From NCBI RefSeq assembly GCF_004327355.1, contig NZ_QJUM01000002.1, positions 1-64,000 of the forward strand: DNA of 64,000 bases, written 5' to 3'. Below the pieces are notes generated by a model. It was not told the origin of the DNA and did no database searches. It was given only the letters and a program-made list of their open reading frames with translations. Positions 56,221 through 64,000 of the stretch are shown here, piece after piece; position 1 is the stretch's first letter; every line of letters begins with the position of its first letter. This DNA is from Phytopseudomonas dryadis (GTDB lineage Bacteria > Pseudomonadota > Gammaproteobacteria > Pseudomonadales > Pseudomonadaceae). Position numbers and translations under genes: made by a program.

Positions 56221-57429
56221 CTATGCCAGATACCTGAGCAGACGCAGGGCTGCATCACTGCGGCAATTGAGCCGCACCTCGGCCAGCCCCAGCCAGGCGG
56301 CCATGTCGCCCAGCGCGCCGCCCAGAGCAGCCAGGGCCTCATCCTCCAGCCCCACCGGCTCGGCATGCAGCGCATGCACCGCCAGACGCGAATGGGCCCG
56401 CTCGGCACGCACGTCCAGGCGCGCGACGATGCGTTCGCCATACAGAAACGGCAGCACGTAATAACCATAGATACGCTTGTGCTGCGGCGTATAGATCTCC
56501 AGCCGATAGCGAAAGTCGAACAGCCGTTCGGTGCGCGCCCGCTCCCAGATCAACGAGTCGAAGGGCGACAGCAAGGCACACGCCGAGACCTTGCGAGGAA
56601 TCCGTAACGGCTCCAGGCAATAGGCCGGCTGCGCCCAGCCCTGCACCCTGACCCGGCTCAGTTCACCGGCCTCCAGCAGCTCCGCCAGGCGTGCGCGGGC
56701 GTCGCCCGGATCCAGGCGGTAGTAGTCGCGCAGATCCCTTTCCGTCGCGACACCCAGCGCCCGCGCCGCCTGCAAAAGCAACCGCCGCTGGGCCTGCGGT
56801 GCCTCCGGTTCGGGCTCGCTCAGCAGAGCGGCGGGCAACACCCGTTCGGGCAAATCGTACAAACGCTCGAAACCGCGGCGCCCGGCCACCGTCACCTCAC
56901 CGGCGGCGAACAGCCATTCCAGCGCCTGCTTCTCGGCGCTCCAGCCCCACCAGGGGCTGCCGCGCAGCGCGTCCTGCGTCAGACTGCCCGCGCCCAGCGC
57001 CCCGCGCTCCTGTACCGCCTTCAGCACCTGGCGGATCAACGGCTGCTGTTCACGGCCGAATCTCGCCAGCCCTTTGTAGATGCCCTGCCCTTCGCGGGCG
57101 CGCCGCATCCGCCAACGCATCAGGGCAAAGGACGCCATCGGCAGCAACGACGCCTCGTGCCCCCAGTATTCGAACAGGGTGCGCTTGCGCCCCTGACTCC
57201 AGGCGGCCTGCTGCAGCAACGCCGGATCGTAATGACCGAGACGGGAAAACAGCGGCAGATAGTGCGAGCGCACCACCGCATTGACCGAATCGATCTGCAG
57301 CACACCCAGGCGCTCGATCATGGCGTTGACCTGCTTCGCCGCCGGCGCAGCCGTCCGCGGACGCAGGGCGAAGCCCTGGGCTGCCAGGACCGCGCGACGC
57401 GCCTGTTTCAGCGACAGGGATAAATCCAT
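56221..57429 (-). CDS. YcaQ/AlkX-type winged-helix DNA glycosylase (crosslink repair)
   Basis: 402 residues from the ATG at 57429 with AGGGA upstream; the earlier frame start is not needed. The HTH_42 family pattern is clear: [21 protein letters not shown] with the catalytic QxD motif (Gln-Ile-Asp), [13 protein letters not shown], and the C-terminal [21 protein letters not shown] and [20 protein letters not shown]. coli YcaQ unhooks interstrand crosslinks and nitrogen-mustard adducts. Nothing suggests loss of function. Confidence 0.88.
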   Translation of the reverse strand: MDLSLSLKQARRAVLAAQGFALRPRTAAPAAKQVNAMIERLGVLQIDSVNAVVRSHYLPLFSRLGHYDPALLQQAAWSQGRKRTLFEYWGHEASLLPMASFALMRWRMRRAREGQGIYKGLARFGREQQPLIRQVLKAVQERGALGAGSLTQDALRGSPWWGWSAEKQALEWLFAAGEVTVAGRRGFERLYDLPERVLPAALLSEPEPEAPQAQRRLLLQAARALGVATERDLRDYYRLDPGDARARLAELLEAGELSRVRVQGWAQPAYCLEPLRIPRKVSACALLSPFDSLIWERARTERLFDFRYRLEIYTPQHKRIYGYYVLPFLYGERIVARLDVRAERAHSRLAVHALHAEPVGLEDEALAALGGALGDMAAWLGLAEVRLNCRSDAALRLLRYLA

Positions 57430-57576
57430 AGGCGGCGTTCCCTCTTCAGCAGTTGCGGCTCCTGGGAATTCGGGCAATCCGCGGATCAGCCTTACACCCA
57501 GCACCGAAACCCATTATATGCCGACCGGATTCCAACTTCGCCCACGGCGGCAAACAGTATCCCGGCGAGTTTTTTC

Positions 57577-57732
57577 TTTCCGAGCTGCCTATACGGCAGG
57601 CAGTGAAGCCGATGGGCGATGCCCGGGTTGGCCTGAAAGATCACCTTTATCGGCAGAAACAGCCACTGGCCAGCATTCTCGGCCACCACGCAAGCCCCCA
57701 TTGGTTCTGACCCTTTTTTCACGGCAGCGAAT
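57577..57732 (-). CRISPR. Decayed type I-F CRISPR array B1 on the minus strand, with leader-like sequence
   Basis: Two recognisable minus-strand units: 57732-57704 (TTCGCTGCCGTG ... TCAGAAC, 29 nt) and 57608-57577 (CTTCACTGCC, a TGCC duplication, GTATAGGCAGCTCGGAAA). They are 124 bases apart, about two 60-bp repeat-spacer periods; the middle unit is unrecognisable except for a CTGCCG at 57656-57651 out of register. Immediately upstream on the minus strand (57733-57785) is ACCCTTTTTT followed by TTATTGATTTTA, resembling I-F leaders as I remember them. Confidence 0.6.
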
Positions 57733-57839
57733 CTAGCCCAGTAAAATCAATAACTTGAGATGCCAGAGTAAAAAAGGGTTTGCGGGGCAAAAGCGCCTGG
57801 AACCCAAGCCAATCGCGGTGTTAGGCTTAAAACGCTCTA

Positions 57840-58040
57840 CTTCACTGCCGTATAGGCAGCTCAGAAAACAGTGTGGCATTTCCACCACGTCCAATGTGGC
57901 TTCACTGCCGTGTAGGCAGCTCAGAAAGAGCATATCGACCTGCTGCTGGGCATCACGCTCTTCACTGCCGTGTAGGCAAACTCCGAGCAGAACTCTGTCT
58001 GGATTCTCGTAACTGCACTGCCGTGTGGCAGCGGCAAAGA
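57840..58040 (+). CRISPR. Type I-F CRISPR array B2, short and partly decayed
   Basis: Repeats at 57840, 57900 and 57960 are exactly 60 bases apart; the first two are 28 bp and nearly identical to the I-F consensus (CTTCACTGCCGTATAGGCAG then CTCAGAAA), the third loses its 3' half. A fourth, shorter unit begins at 58013. The two intact spacers, 57868-57899 and 57928-57959, are 32 bases each. It diverges from array B1 across a 107-bp segment. The whole gap 57430-58072 holds no gene; a reading frame across the array is a by-product of the repeats. Confidence 0.85.
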
Positions 58041-58072
58041 TTGGAAGCGCCGAAGTAGAGGCCAGCCCCCTC

Positions 58073-58306
58073 TTATTTGCGGCACGGGTCATCCCAGAAT
58101 GGCCGCTCGGACTCCTGGAAGACATCGACCCGGCTCAGGCCCATGTCCTTGAGTGCCGCATCGCTCAGGGTCGCCAGATGCCGGCGTTGCCTGGCCAGTT
58201 TCTGCCAGCGTTGCAGCTGGCGTATCGCGCGCCCCAGCCAAGCGAGCAATGCAGCGCCATGACCCGAGTGTGCCTGGGCAGGCAGGTAACCTTTCTGGGT
58301 TTTCAT
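58073..58306 (-). CDS. DUF1127 small protein
   Basis: 77 residues from the ATG at 58306 with a strong GGAGGG ribosome site. The family core is LAWLGRAIRQLQRWQKLARQ followed by RRHLATLSDAALKDMGLSR, ending in ESERPFWDDPCRK. Such YjiS-like small Arg-rich proteins are linked to RNA binding and nutrient stress in other bacteria; function here is unknown. It is divergent from the LysR gene with only 100 bases between starts, so the regulator probably controls it. Confidence 0.88.
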   Translation of the reverse strand: MKTQKGYLPAQAHSGHGAALLAWLGRAIRQLQRWQKLARQRRHLATLSDAALKDMGLSRVDVFQESERPFWDDPCRK

Positions 58307-58406
58307 CTTCGTCGCCCTCCGGTGGTGGGATTGGCGACAGTCTCGCGCTGGGGTTATGATCAATCCAACGAATGTTTCTTATGCCTAGCATCTTCTGGAT
58401 TGATGA

Positions 58407-59252
58407 ATGAACCCTATCGACAGCGAACTGTTGCGCACCTTCGTGGCCATCGCCGACCACGGCGGCTTCACCCGCGCCGCGGAGATGGTCAACCGCACCC
58501 AGTCGGCGGTCAGCATGCAGATGAAACGCCTGGAGGAAGACGTGATCCAGCGTGCGCTGTTCCAGCGCGAAGGACGCCAGGTCAGTCTTACCGCCGAAGG
58601 CGAGGTGCTGCTCGGCTATGCGCGGAGAATTCTCAAGCTGCATACGGAAGTGCTGAATACCCTGCGCGAGCCACACATGGTCGGTACGGTGCGCATTGGC
58701 ACTCCGGACGATTACGTCATGCGCTTCATGCAGAGCATCCTCAAGCGCTTCGCCCAGTCCTATCCCCTGGTACAGGTGGAGTTGCATTGCGAGCCTTCGG
58801 TCAACCTGCTGCAACGCCAGGATCTGGATCTGACCATCATCACCCGCGAGCCGGGTGCCGAGGTCGGCCAGTTGCTGCGCCAGGAACACCTGGTCTGGGC
58901 CCAGGCCGCCGATGCCAATCTGCATGAGCTGTCGACCCTGCCCCTGGCCATGTTCAATACCCAGTGCTTCTGCCGCTCCTGGGCCTGCAATGCCCTGGAC
59001 GGCCTGTCGCGGGGCTATCGCATCGCCTACAGCAGCCCAAGCCTGTCGGCCATCATGGCCGCGGTCAGCGCCGGGCTGGCCATCACCGCGCAGTTGCAAA
59101 GCCTGATCCCCGCGGATCTGCGCATCATCGGTAGCGACGAGGGCATGCCCGGCCTGCCGATGGCGAGCATCATGCTGTTGCGCAACAACCGCACCCGCTC
59201 ACAGGTGAGCGAGGCCCTGGCCGAGCAGATCGTGGAGGGCTTCAGGCTTTGA
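58407..59252 (+). CDS. LysR-family transcriptional regulator
   Basis: 281 residues. The N-terminal winged helix-turn-helix is typical (LLRTFVAIADHGGFTRAAEMV, NRTQSAVSMQMKRLEED), and the effector domain starts near GTVRIGTPDDYVMRFM. It shares its promoter region with the divergent DUF1127 gene, the usual arrangement for autoregulation and control of the neighbour. The last 11 bases overlap the convergent exporter gene. Confidence 0.92.
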   Translation: MNPIDSELLRTFVAIADHGGFTRAAEMVNRTQSAVSMQMKRLEEDVIQRALFQREGRQVSLTAEGEVLLGYARRILKLHTEVLNTLREPHMVGTVRIGTPDDYVMRFMQSILKRFAQSYPLVQVELHCEPSVNLLQRQDLDLTIITREPGAEVGQLLRQEHLVWAQAADANLHELSTLPLAMFNTQCFCRSWACNALDGLSRGYRIAYSSPSLSAIMAAVSAGLAITAQLQSLIPADLRIIGSDEGMPGLPMASIMLLRNNRTRSQVSEALAEQIVEGFRL

Positions 59253-59997
59253 GGCCGAGCAGCAGCGCACAGAGCAGCAGGAACGCCGTGAACAGGATGC
59301 GCAACAGCCGCTCCGGCAAGGCATGGGCCAGGCGCACACCCCAACTGATGCTGAGCAGACCACCGATGGCCAGCGGTACCGCCAGCCTCCAGTCGACATG
59401 GCCGTGCAAGGCGTAGGTCGCTAGCGTCACCCCGGTGCTGGGCGCCGCAAGCGCCAGCGACAGCCCCTGCGCCACCACCTGGGTGGTGCCGAACACGCTG
59501 GTCAGGATCGGCGTGGCGATCACCGCCCCACCGACGCCGAACAGCCCGCCGAGGAGCCCCGAGCCACTGCCCAGCACGGCGAGCCATGGCCAGGGATGGC
59601 GCAGCTCGCCGCCAGCCACCGGCGTATGCAGGCACATGCGCAACAGGTTGTAGAACGCCAGTGCGACGAGAAAGCCGACGAAGGCCAGGCGCATGAATCC
59701 AGCATCCAGGTTCACCGCCCAGCCAGCACCGAGCAAGGCGAACAGAAAGCTGCTGACGGCCAGTGCCAGCGCATGCCGCAGTTCGATGCGGTTGCGCTGG
59801 TGGTAGCGCCACAGCGCCAGCAGCACGTTGGGCACCACCATCACCAGCGCGGTTCCCTGGGCCAACTGCTGATCCAGGCCGAACATCACCCCGAGCACCG
59901 GAATCGCGATCAGGCCGCCGCCAATGCCGAACAGCCCGCCAATGGTGCCGAGCAGCAGGCCGAGCAGGACATTGAGGGTGAAAGCGAGCGGATCCAT
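59242..59997 (-). CDS. TauE/SafE-family sulfite/organosulfonate exporter-like membrane protein
   Basis: 251 residues, about eight hydrophobic segments in two homologous halves, each with the family glycine motif (TIGGLFGIGGGLIAIPVL and LLGGLFGVGGAVIATPIL). Members move sulfite, sulfoacetate or other small anions across the inner membrane; the substrate here is not determined. It is divergent from the second LysR gene, which probably regulates it. Confidence 0.9.
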   Translation of the reverse strand: MDPLAFTLNVLLGLLLGTIGGLFGIGGGLIAIPVLGVMFGLDQQLAQGTALVMVVPNVLLALWRYHQRNRIELRHALALAVSSFLFALLGAGWAVNLDAGFMRLAFVGFLVALAFYNLLRMCLHTPVAGGELRHPWPWLAVLGSGSGLLGGLFGVGGAVIATPILTSVFGTTQVVAQGLSLALAAPSTGVTLATYALHGHVDWRLAVPLAIGGLLSISWGVRLAHALPERLLRILFTAFLLLCALLLGLKA

Positions 59998-60104
59998 GGC
60001 ATCCTCCAGACGGGCGGTGCGCGCATGCTAAGTCCTGTGGCATGACGGGGTAACGCACAACACGGCATAATGGCTTTGCCTATCACGCACAAGCACAAAC
60101 AACC

Positions 60105-61067
60105 ATGAACCCCGACGCCCTGACCGATCAGCTCAGCCTGTTTCTCGATGTACTGGAAAGCGGCAGCTTCTCCGCCGCGGCGCGCCTGCACCCGCTCACC
60201 CCTTCGGCGGTATCGCGGCGTATCGATGCCCTGGAGCGTTCGCTGGACTGCAGCCTGTTCAGCCGCAGCACCCATGCCGTACGCGTCACCCCGGCCGGCC
60301 TGGCGTTCGCCGAGCGCGCCCGTCGCATCCTGGCCGAACTGCACCTGGCCCGCGCCGAAGCGGTGGCGCTGAGCAGTGCGCCCGAGGGGCTGATTCGCAT
60401 CGATGCCCCCGCGCCATTCGGCCGCCGTCATCTGGCCCCGGCCATCGCCGACTTCCTCGGCGCCTACCCGGGCCTGGACGTACAGCTGAGATTGATCGAC
60501 AGCTTCGTCGACCTGCACGGCGCGCATCTGGGCGAGGTCGACCTGGTGCTACGTATCGGCCCGCTGGCCGATACCCGCCTGGTGGCCACTCCCCTGTCAC
60601 CCCTGGTACGCGTGGTCTGCGCCAGCCCGGCCTACCTGGCGCGCCGCGGCGTGCCGCGCAGCCCGCAGGAACTGCTGGAACATGACGGCCTCGATTGGGA
60701 CGGCCTGGCACCGACCCATGCCTGGCGCTTCGACGTCGACGGCAAGCTGGGCATCTATCGTCCCAAACGGCTGCGCATGACCGCCAACAATGCCGAGACC
60801 CTGCTGTTCAGCGTGGCCGCCGGCCTGGGCGTGGCCCATCTGCCGACCTGGCTGACCAGCGAATACCTGGCGCGTGGCGAACTGGTCGCCCTGTTCTGCG
60901 AGAACGGTCTGCCGGCCCCCGAACCCAGCGGCATCTACGCCCTGCGCCTGGAACGCGCTACCGACTCGCGCAGCCGCCTGCTGCTGGAATTCCTCAAGAA
61001 CCGCTTCGGCCCCACGCCCCCTTGGGACATCCCCCTTCAAGGCCTGCAGCGCGGCGCCGGCAACTGA
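60105..61067 (+). CDS. LysR-family transcriptional regulator
   Basis: 320 residues with the N-terminal helix-turn-helix LFLDVLESGSFSAAARLHPL plus TPSAVSRRIDALERSL, and an effector domain from about residue 90 (GLIRIDAPAPFGRRHLAP). It lacks any motif that reveals the inducer. It is divergent from the TauE-type exporter gene (107 bases), its most likely target. The gene ends convergent with efp, across a shared terminator. Confidence 0.92.
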   Translation: MNPDALTDQLSLFLDVLESGSFSAAARLHPLTPSAVSRRIDALERSLDCSLFSRSTHAVRVTPAGLAFAERARRILAELHLARAEAVALSSAPEGLIRIDAPAPFGRRHLAPAIADFLGAYPGLDVQLRLIDSFVDLHGAHLGEVDLVLRIGPLADTRLVATPLSPLVRVVCASPAYLARRGVPRSPQELLEHDGLDWDGLAPTHAWRFDVDGKLGIYRPKRLRMTANNAETLLFSVAAGLGVAHLPTWLTSEYLARGELVALFCENGLPAPEPSGIYALRLERATDSRSRLLLEFLKNRFGPTPPWDIPLQGLQRGAGN

Positions 61068-61091
61068 GCGAGCGAAAAAAATGCAGGCATG

Positions 61092-61117
61092 AAAAAGCCC
61101 GGCACACAGGCCGGGCT
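61092..61117 (-). terminator. Rho-independent terminator of efp
   Basis: Minus strand AGCCCGG, loop, CCGGGCT followed by five T residues (61096-61092), 22 bases past the efp stop. Confidence 0.85.
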
Positions 61118-61138
61118 TCCGCTACCGCCAGGCGTCGA

Positions 61139-61711
61139 TCAGACCGGCGCCTTGGCGCGCGACTTGTACTCGCCAGTGCGGGTGTCGATCTCGATCCAGT
61201 CGTCGATTTCGCAGAAATCGGCAACCTTGACTTCGGTGCCGTTGCTCAGCTTGGCCGGCTTCATCACCTTGCCCGAGGTGTCGCCACGGGCGGAACCTTC
61301 GGTGTAGGCGATCTGGCGAACGATGGTGGTCGGCAGGTCTACCGAAACCACTTTGCCTTCGAAGAACACGGCTTCGCAGACATCGGTCATGCCATCGACG
61401 ATGAACGGCAGAACGCTTTCCAGGTCTTCCTGGTTCAGTTCGTACTGGTTGAACTCTTCGTCCATGAACACGTAGTTCGGTTCGCTGAAATAGGAGTAGG
61501 TCACGGCGATGCGGTCGAGGATGACCGGCTCCATCTTGTCGTCGGCCTTGTACACGGTCTCGGTCGAGGAGCCGGTCAGCAGGTTGCGCAACTTCATTTT
61601 GACGATGGCGCTGTTACGACCGGATTTGGTGAATTCGGCTTTCTGGATCAGCCAAGGTTGGCCGTCAATCAGGGCCACACTGTTGGGCTTCATTTCTTGT
61701 GCGGTTTTCAT
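61139..61711 (-). CDS. efp: Elongation factor P (arginine-rhamnosylated type)
   Basis: 190 residues with three beta-barrel domains: [20 protein letters not shown] at the start and [20 protein letters not shown] at the end. The loop [18 protein letters not shown] carries Arg32 rather than the Lys34 of E. coli, the residue rhamnosylated by EarP in Pseudomonas. EF-P relieves ribosome stalling at polyproline. The EarP gene lies 47 bases upstream on the same strand. Confidence 0.97.
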   Translation of the reverse strand: MKTAQEMKPNSVALIDGQPWLIQKAEFTKSGRNSAIVKMKLRNLLTGSSTETVYKADDKMEPVILDRIAVTYSYFSEPNYVFMDEEFNQYELNQEDLESVLPFIVDGMTDVCEAVFFEGKVVSVDLPTTIVRQIAYTEGSARGDTSGKVMKPAKLSNGTEVKVADFCEIDDWIEIDTRTGEYKSRAKAPV

Positions 61712-61758
61712 ACGAATAATCCGGATTTGAATGGAGTTACGAAAATCGAGGCCGCATA

Positions 61759-62883
61759 TCATAGCCAATTTCGGTAAAACTGCACCAGCGCTGTCGCAAG
61801 ATCCGCCTGCGCCGCCTGTCCGCGCGCCCAGGATTCCGCCTGCGCGGCGAGCTCCGCCCAGTGCGGCGACAGCTCGTCCCAGGCCTCGCCGATCGCCTCG
61901 CCGGCGTTCCAGGCGCGCCAGAAACGCCCCAGCGCCGTCGCGGCGGACGGCGAAAGCGAGCGACAGTAAAGCGCCAGAAACGCTTCGAGCTTGTCCCAGT
62001 GCGCGCCCTCCTGCTGCGGGTAGATGTGCCAGAGCAACGGTCGCCCGGCCCACTGCGCGCGGACGAAGGAATCCTCGCCACGCACCAGGTTGAAATCGCA
62101 GCACCACAACAGCAGGTCGTAGCGATCCTGTTCGAGAAACGGCAGCACCTGGATATGCAGGGCGCCCCGCCGATGGCGTGTCCCGGCGCCGAGCGGCTCC
62201 CCCAGCCACCGAGCGATATCGCCGAGGATGCGTCCCTCGGGCACCAGCAGATGAGTCTCGACAGGGCCCGCGGCCAGCCTGTCGAGCCATTGCCCCAGGC
62301 CGGCGTTTTCATAGGCGAACAGCGATATCAGCCGCGCCGGCGCCGGGATCATCACGCCGATCGATGCCAGGAATTCATTGCGCGCCGCGGCATTTCCCTG
62401 AAAGACGCTGCGCCGCGCCAGCAGATCCGCCTCACGCAGCAGGCCACCGCTGGCTGCGGTGAAGCCCGGGAAGAAGAAGAACTTCTGCAGGCCGTTGCCC
62501 TGCAACGAAGGCAAACCGTGACACCCGTCGATCCAGCCTTCGGCACTGAGGTACTCCAGGTTCAACCAGAGCACCCGGGCCGGGTGCGCCGCCATGGCCG
62601 CCACGTAGGCGGCCGGCAGCTCGCAGGCTAAAGCCTCGATCACCACATCGGCCGGCTCGGTCGTCTGCCAGGCCGTGCCCCAGCGGCGGATTTCGACACC
62701 GCGCTGCCACTGGCGCTCGGCCCGGGCATCCGCCTGCGGGCAGATGCGGGCGAAGGCGGCCAGCTCATCGACCCACAGGCGTACCTCGGCGCCCTGCTCG
62801 GCCGCCAATTGCCGGGCCAGGCGCCAGGTCACGCCGATATCGCCGAAATTGTCCACGACACGGCAGAAAATATCCCACTTCAC
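61759..62883 (-). CDS. earP: EF-P arginine rhamnosyltransferase EarP
   Basis: 374 residues from a GTG at 62883 ([17 protein letters not shown]); an ATG at 62919 gives a 12-residue extension without ribosome site. The N-terminal motif [17 protein letters not shown] contains the two catalytic Asp residues of the family; the C-terminal half binds dTDP-rhamnose ([19 protein letters not shown]). It transfers rhamnose to Arg32 of EF-P, whose gene follows directly. The GT104 (DUF2331) family is specific to this pairing. Confidence 0.93.
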   Translation of the reverse strand: MKWDIFCRVVDNFGDIGVTWRLARQLAAEQGAEVRLWVDELAAFARICPQADARAERQWQRGVEIRRWGTAWQTTEPADVVIEALACELPAAYVAAMAAHPARVLWLNLEYLSAEGWIDGCHGLPSLQGNGLQKFFFFPGFTAASGGLLREADLLARRSVFQGNAAARNEFLASIGVMIPAPARLISLFAYENAGLGQWLDRLAAGPVETHLLVPEGRILGDIARWLGEPLGAGTRHRRGALHIQVLPFLEQDRYDLLLWCCDFNLVRGEDSFVRAQWAGRPLLWHIYPQQEGAHWDKLEAFLALYCRSLSPSAATALGRFWRAWNAGEAIGEAWDELSPHWAELAAQAESWARGQAAQADLATALVQFYRNWL

Positions 62884-63117
62884 AGCCTGGTTCCCGGTAT
62901 CAAGGAGGTATCCATGCATAGATTTTACAATGGCAGACTGGCACAACGATCCGCTGCTCAGTCCGCAATACGTTTGTTGCCCAGCAACACAAGTGGCTAC
63001 CGACAGCGCAATTCTACTTCGCTTCCAAGGCTGCGCGGTTGCCATCACCCGCTGTTCCGTGCATTTGCAAGACGCTTTGCGTTCAACCCGCTTAACGACG
63101 AAGAGCCCTTAACATGA

Positions 63118-63136
63118 CGTACGACTTAGCGTACGA
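63118..63136 (+). promoter_or_regulatory. Candidate operator of the YefM-YoeB operon
   Basis: CGTACGA occurs twice, at 63118-63124 and 63130-63136, 12 bases apart, just upstream of yefM. The central palindrome CGTACG resembles the hexamer palindromes bound by YefM-type autorepressors. Confidence 0.5.
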
Positions 63137-63164
63137 TTCGAGCATCCTCAGGAGGCCAAGCATC

Positions 63165-63407
63165 ATGCAAATACTCACCGCCAGCGAAGCACGCACCAAC
63201 CTGTATCGATTGATGGATCAGTCCGCCGAATCCCATCAGCCGATTCTGATCTCGGGCAAGCGCACCAACTCGGTTCTGATCTCGGCTGAGGATTGGGAAG
63301 CCATCCAGGAAACGCTGTACCTGCTGTCCGTTCCTGGCATGCGCGAATCCATCAAGGAAGGCATGGAAGAGCCGGTAGACGACTGCGCCAAGGAACTCGA
63401 CTGGTGA
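63165..63407 (+). CDS. yefM: YefM-type antitoxin
   Basis: 80 residues, ATG preceded by AGGAGG. The N-terminal Phd/YefM DNA-binding fold is clear (MQILTASEARTNLYRLMDQSA, SVLISAEDWEAIQETLYLL), and the acidic C-terminal tail (EEPVDDCAKELDW) is the toxin-binding part. It neutralises YoeB and represses the operon. Its stop codon overlaps the toxin start by 4 bases. Confidence 0.94.
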   Translation: MQILTASEARTNLYRLMDQSAESHQPILISGKRTNSVLISAEDWEAIQETLYLLSVPGMRESIKEGMEEPVDDCAKELDW

Positions 63408-63667
63408 CCTGGCAGCTCGCTTTCACGAAACAGGCTCAGAAAGACGCCAAGAAACTTGCTGCAGCAGGCTTGAAGGACAAGGCCAAAGCCTTGCTGGACA
63501 TGGTTCAAGTGGACCCCTTCCAGAACCCGCCACCGTACGAAAAGCTGGTGGGCGACCTCTCCGGCGCTTACTCGCGGCGCATCAACATCCAGCACCGTCT
63601 CGTTTATCAGGTGCTGCAGGATGAGCACGTGGTCAAGGTGCTGCGGCTCTGGACCCACTACGAATAA
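63404..63667 (+). CDS. yoeB: YoeB-type ribosome-dependent mRNA interferase toxin
   Basis: 87 residues from the GTG at 63404 that overlaps the antitoxin stop. The RelE/YoeB fold shows PPPYEKLVGDLSGAYSRRIN, with the catalytic Glu and Arg, IQHRLVYQV, and the C-terminal LRLWTHYE with the catalytic His and Tyr, all intact. It cleaves mRNA in the ribosomal A site. The pair is complete and probably functional. Confidence 0.94.
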   Translation: MTWQLAFTKQAQKDAKKLAAAGLKDKAKALLDMVQVDPFQNPPPYEKLVGDLSGAYSRRINIQHRLVYQVLQDEHVVKVLRLWTHYE

Positions 63668-63699
63668 AGCGCTTTCGACAGTCACCCGACCCAGAATGC

Positions 63700-63732
63700 A
63701 AAAAGCCCCGAAAACAGCGACGTTTTCAGGGC
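63700..63732 (-). terminator. Terminator of tRNA-Ser
   Basis: On the minus strand GCCCTGAAAAC, loop, GTTTTCGGGGC followed by five T residues (63704-63700). It also lies 33 bases after yoeB on the other strand. Confidence 0.8.
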
Positions 63733-63749
63733 CTTAGGTATTTCGAAAG

Positions 63750-63839
63750 TGGCGGTGAAGAAGGGATTCGAACCCTTGATACGGTTTCCCGTATACACAC
63801 TTTCCAGGCGTGCTCCTTCAACCGCTCGGACACTTCACC
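63750..63839 (-). tRNA. tRNA-Ser (anticodon GGA)
   Basis: 90 nt including an encoded CCA. Acceptor GGTGAAG pairs with CTTCACC, the long variable arm GTATACGGGAAACCGTATC is of class II type, and the anticodon loop CTGGAAAG gives GGA (reads UCC and UCU). The T arm is GGGTTCGAATCCC. Confidence 0.96.
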
Positions 63840-63876
63840 GGATCTCGACAGGCAGTGCTGTCTGTCGAGGCGCGCT

Positions 63877-63905
63877 AATGTAGCCGAACAGTTCGCCAAA
63901 GGCAA
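63877..63905 (-). promoter_or_regulatory. Probable promoter of tRNA-Ser
   Basis: Minus strand TTGCCT (63905-63900), 17-base spacer, TACATT (63882-63877), 38 bases before the tRNA 5' end. A hairpin CTCGACAG..CTGTCGAG sits in the leader at 63843-63868. No gene is visible from here to the window end. Confidence 0.5.
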
Positions 63906-64000
63906 AACTTTTTTCAGAAGATTCATGCGCTTAAGCCCGCGGGCGCAATCACATGCCGGACCGCGGCCCTCGCGCAATCGTCCGTTTTTGCTGGTTCGCC

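Noticed and set aside
57755..58058. Short reading frames with repeated SLPYRQLRK / SLPCRQLRK peptides
   Set aside because: The peptide repetition is produced by the CRISPR repeats themselves; there is no ribosome site or conserved domain.

Overview
The window is GC-rich chromosomal DNA from a Pseudomonas-type gammaproteobacterium. It carries pyoverdine NRPS genes (pvdL-like), pvdH, an mbtH-like gene and the iron-starvation sigma factor pvdS. It also carries a dusA / tal / rssC-rssB / PilZ / mlaA / queF / pyrF / efp-earP backbone that, from memory, resembles the PA2796-PA2876 part of P. aeruginosa PAO1. The order differs enough that it is probably another Pseudomonas species.

Layout. (1) 1-9.8 kb, minus strand: two translationally overlapping NRPS genes that extend the pyoverdine peptide; the first complete one is C-A(Ser)-T-E-C-A-T. 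(2) 10.0-14.5 kb, plus strand: a four-gene cassette (HAD-UbiA fusion, DprE1-like oxidase, DprE2-like reductase, flippase-like membrane protein) that should make polyprenyl-phosphoryl-D-arabinofuranose. It sits inside the siderophore locus. (3) 14.5-20.5 kb: a siderophore-interacting ferric reductase, a type II thioesterase plus MbtH pair, a SWIM-domain protein and pvdH. (4) 20.8-34.6 kb: pvdL and, divergently, pvdS with a Fur box. (5) 35-48.2 kb: after dusA comes an accessory island with an IS200-type element, a broken aldehyde dehydrogenase copy, a polyamine-type ABC importer, an intact aldehyde dehydrogenase, a large molybdopterin oxidoreductase fused to a ferredoxin reductase and a 2Fe-2S ferredoxin, and an NCS1-type permease. 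(6) 48.5-57.4 kb: backbone genes tal, rssC, rssB, pilZ, mlaA, a HAD-like gene, DUF4404, queF, pyrF and a ycaQ-like gene. (7) 58-64 kb: a DUF1127 gene with a divergent LysR regulator, a TauE exporter, a second LysR gene, efp and earP, a YefM-YoeB toxin-antitoxin pair and tRNA-Ser(GGA).

How the parts work together. PvdL builds the Glu-D-Tyr-Dab chromophore precursor, PvdH supplies diaminobutyrate, MbtH activates adenylation domains, the thioesterase clears stalled NRPS carriers, and the downstream NRPS genes add D-Ser and further residues. PvdS is under Fur control. I find TAAAT-like/N16/CGT PvdS boxes upstream of the NRPS operon, mbtH, pvdL and (weaker) pvdH, all with exactly 16 bases between the halves. 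A similar box lies in front of the arabinofuranose-lipid cassette, which suggests that cassette may be induced by iron starvation too.

The intergenic spaces on either side of queF-pyrF-ycaQ hold decayed type I-F CRISPR arrays (about 60-bp period, 32-33-bp spacers, Csy4-type hairpin repeats). There are no cas genes in the window.
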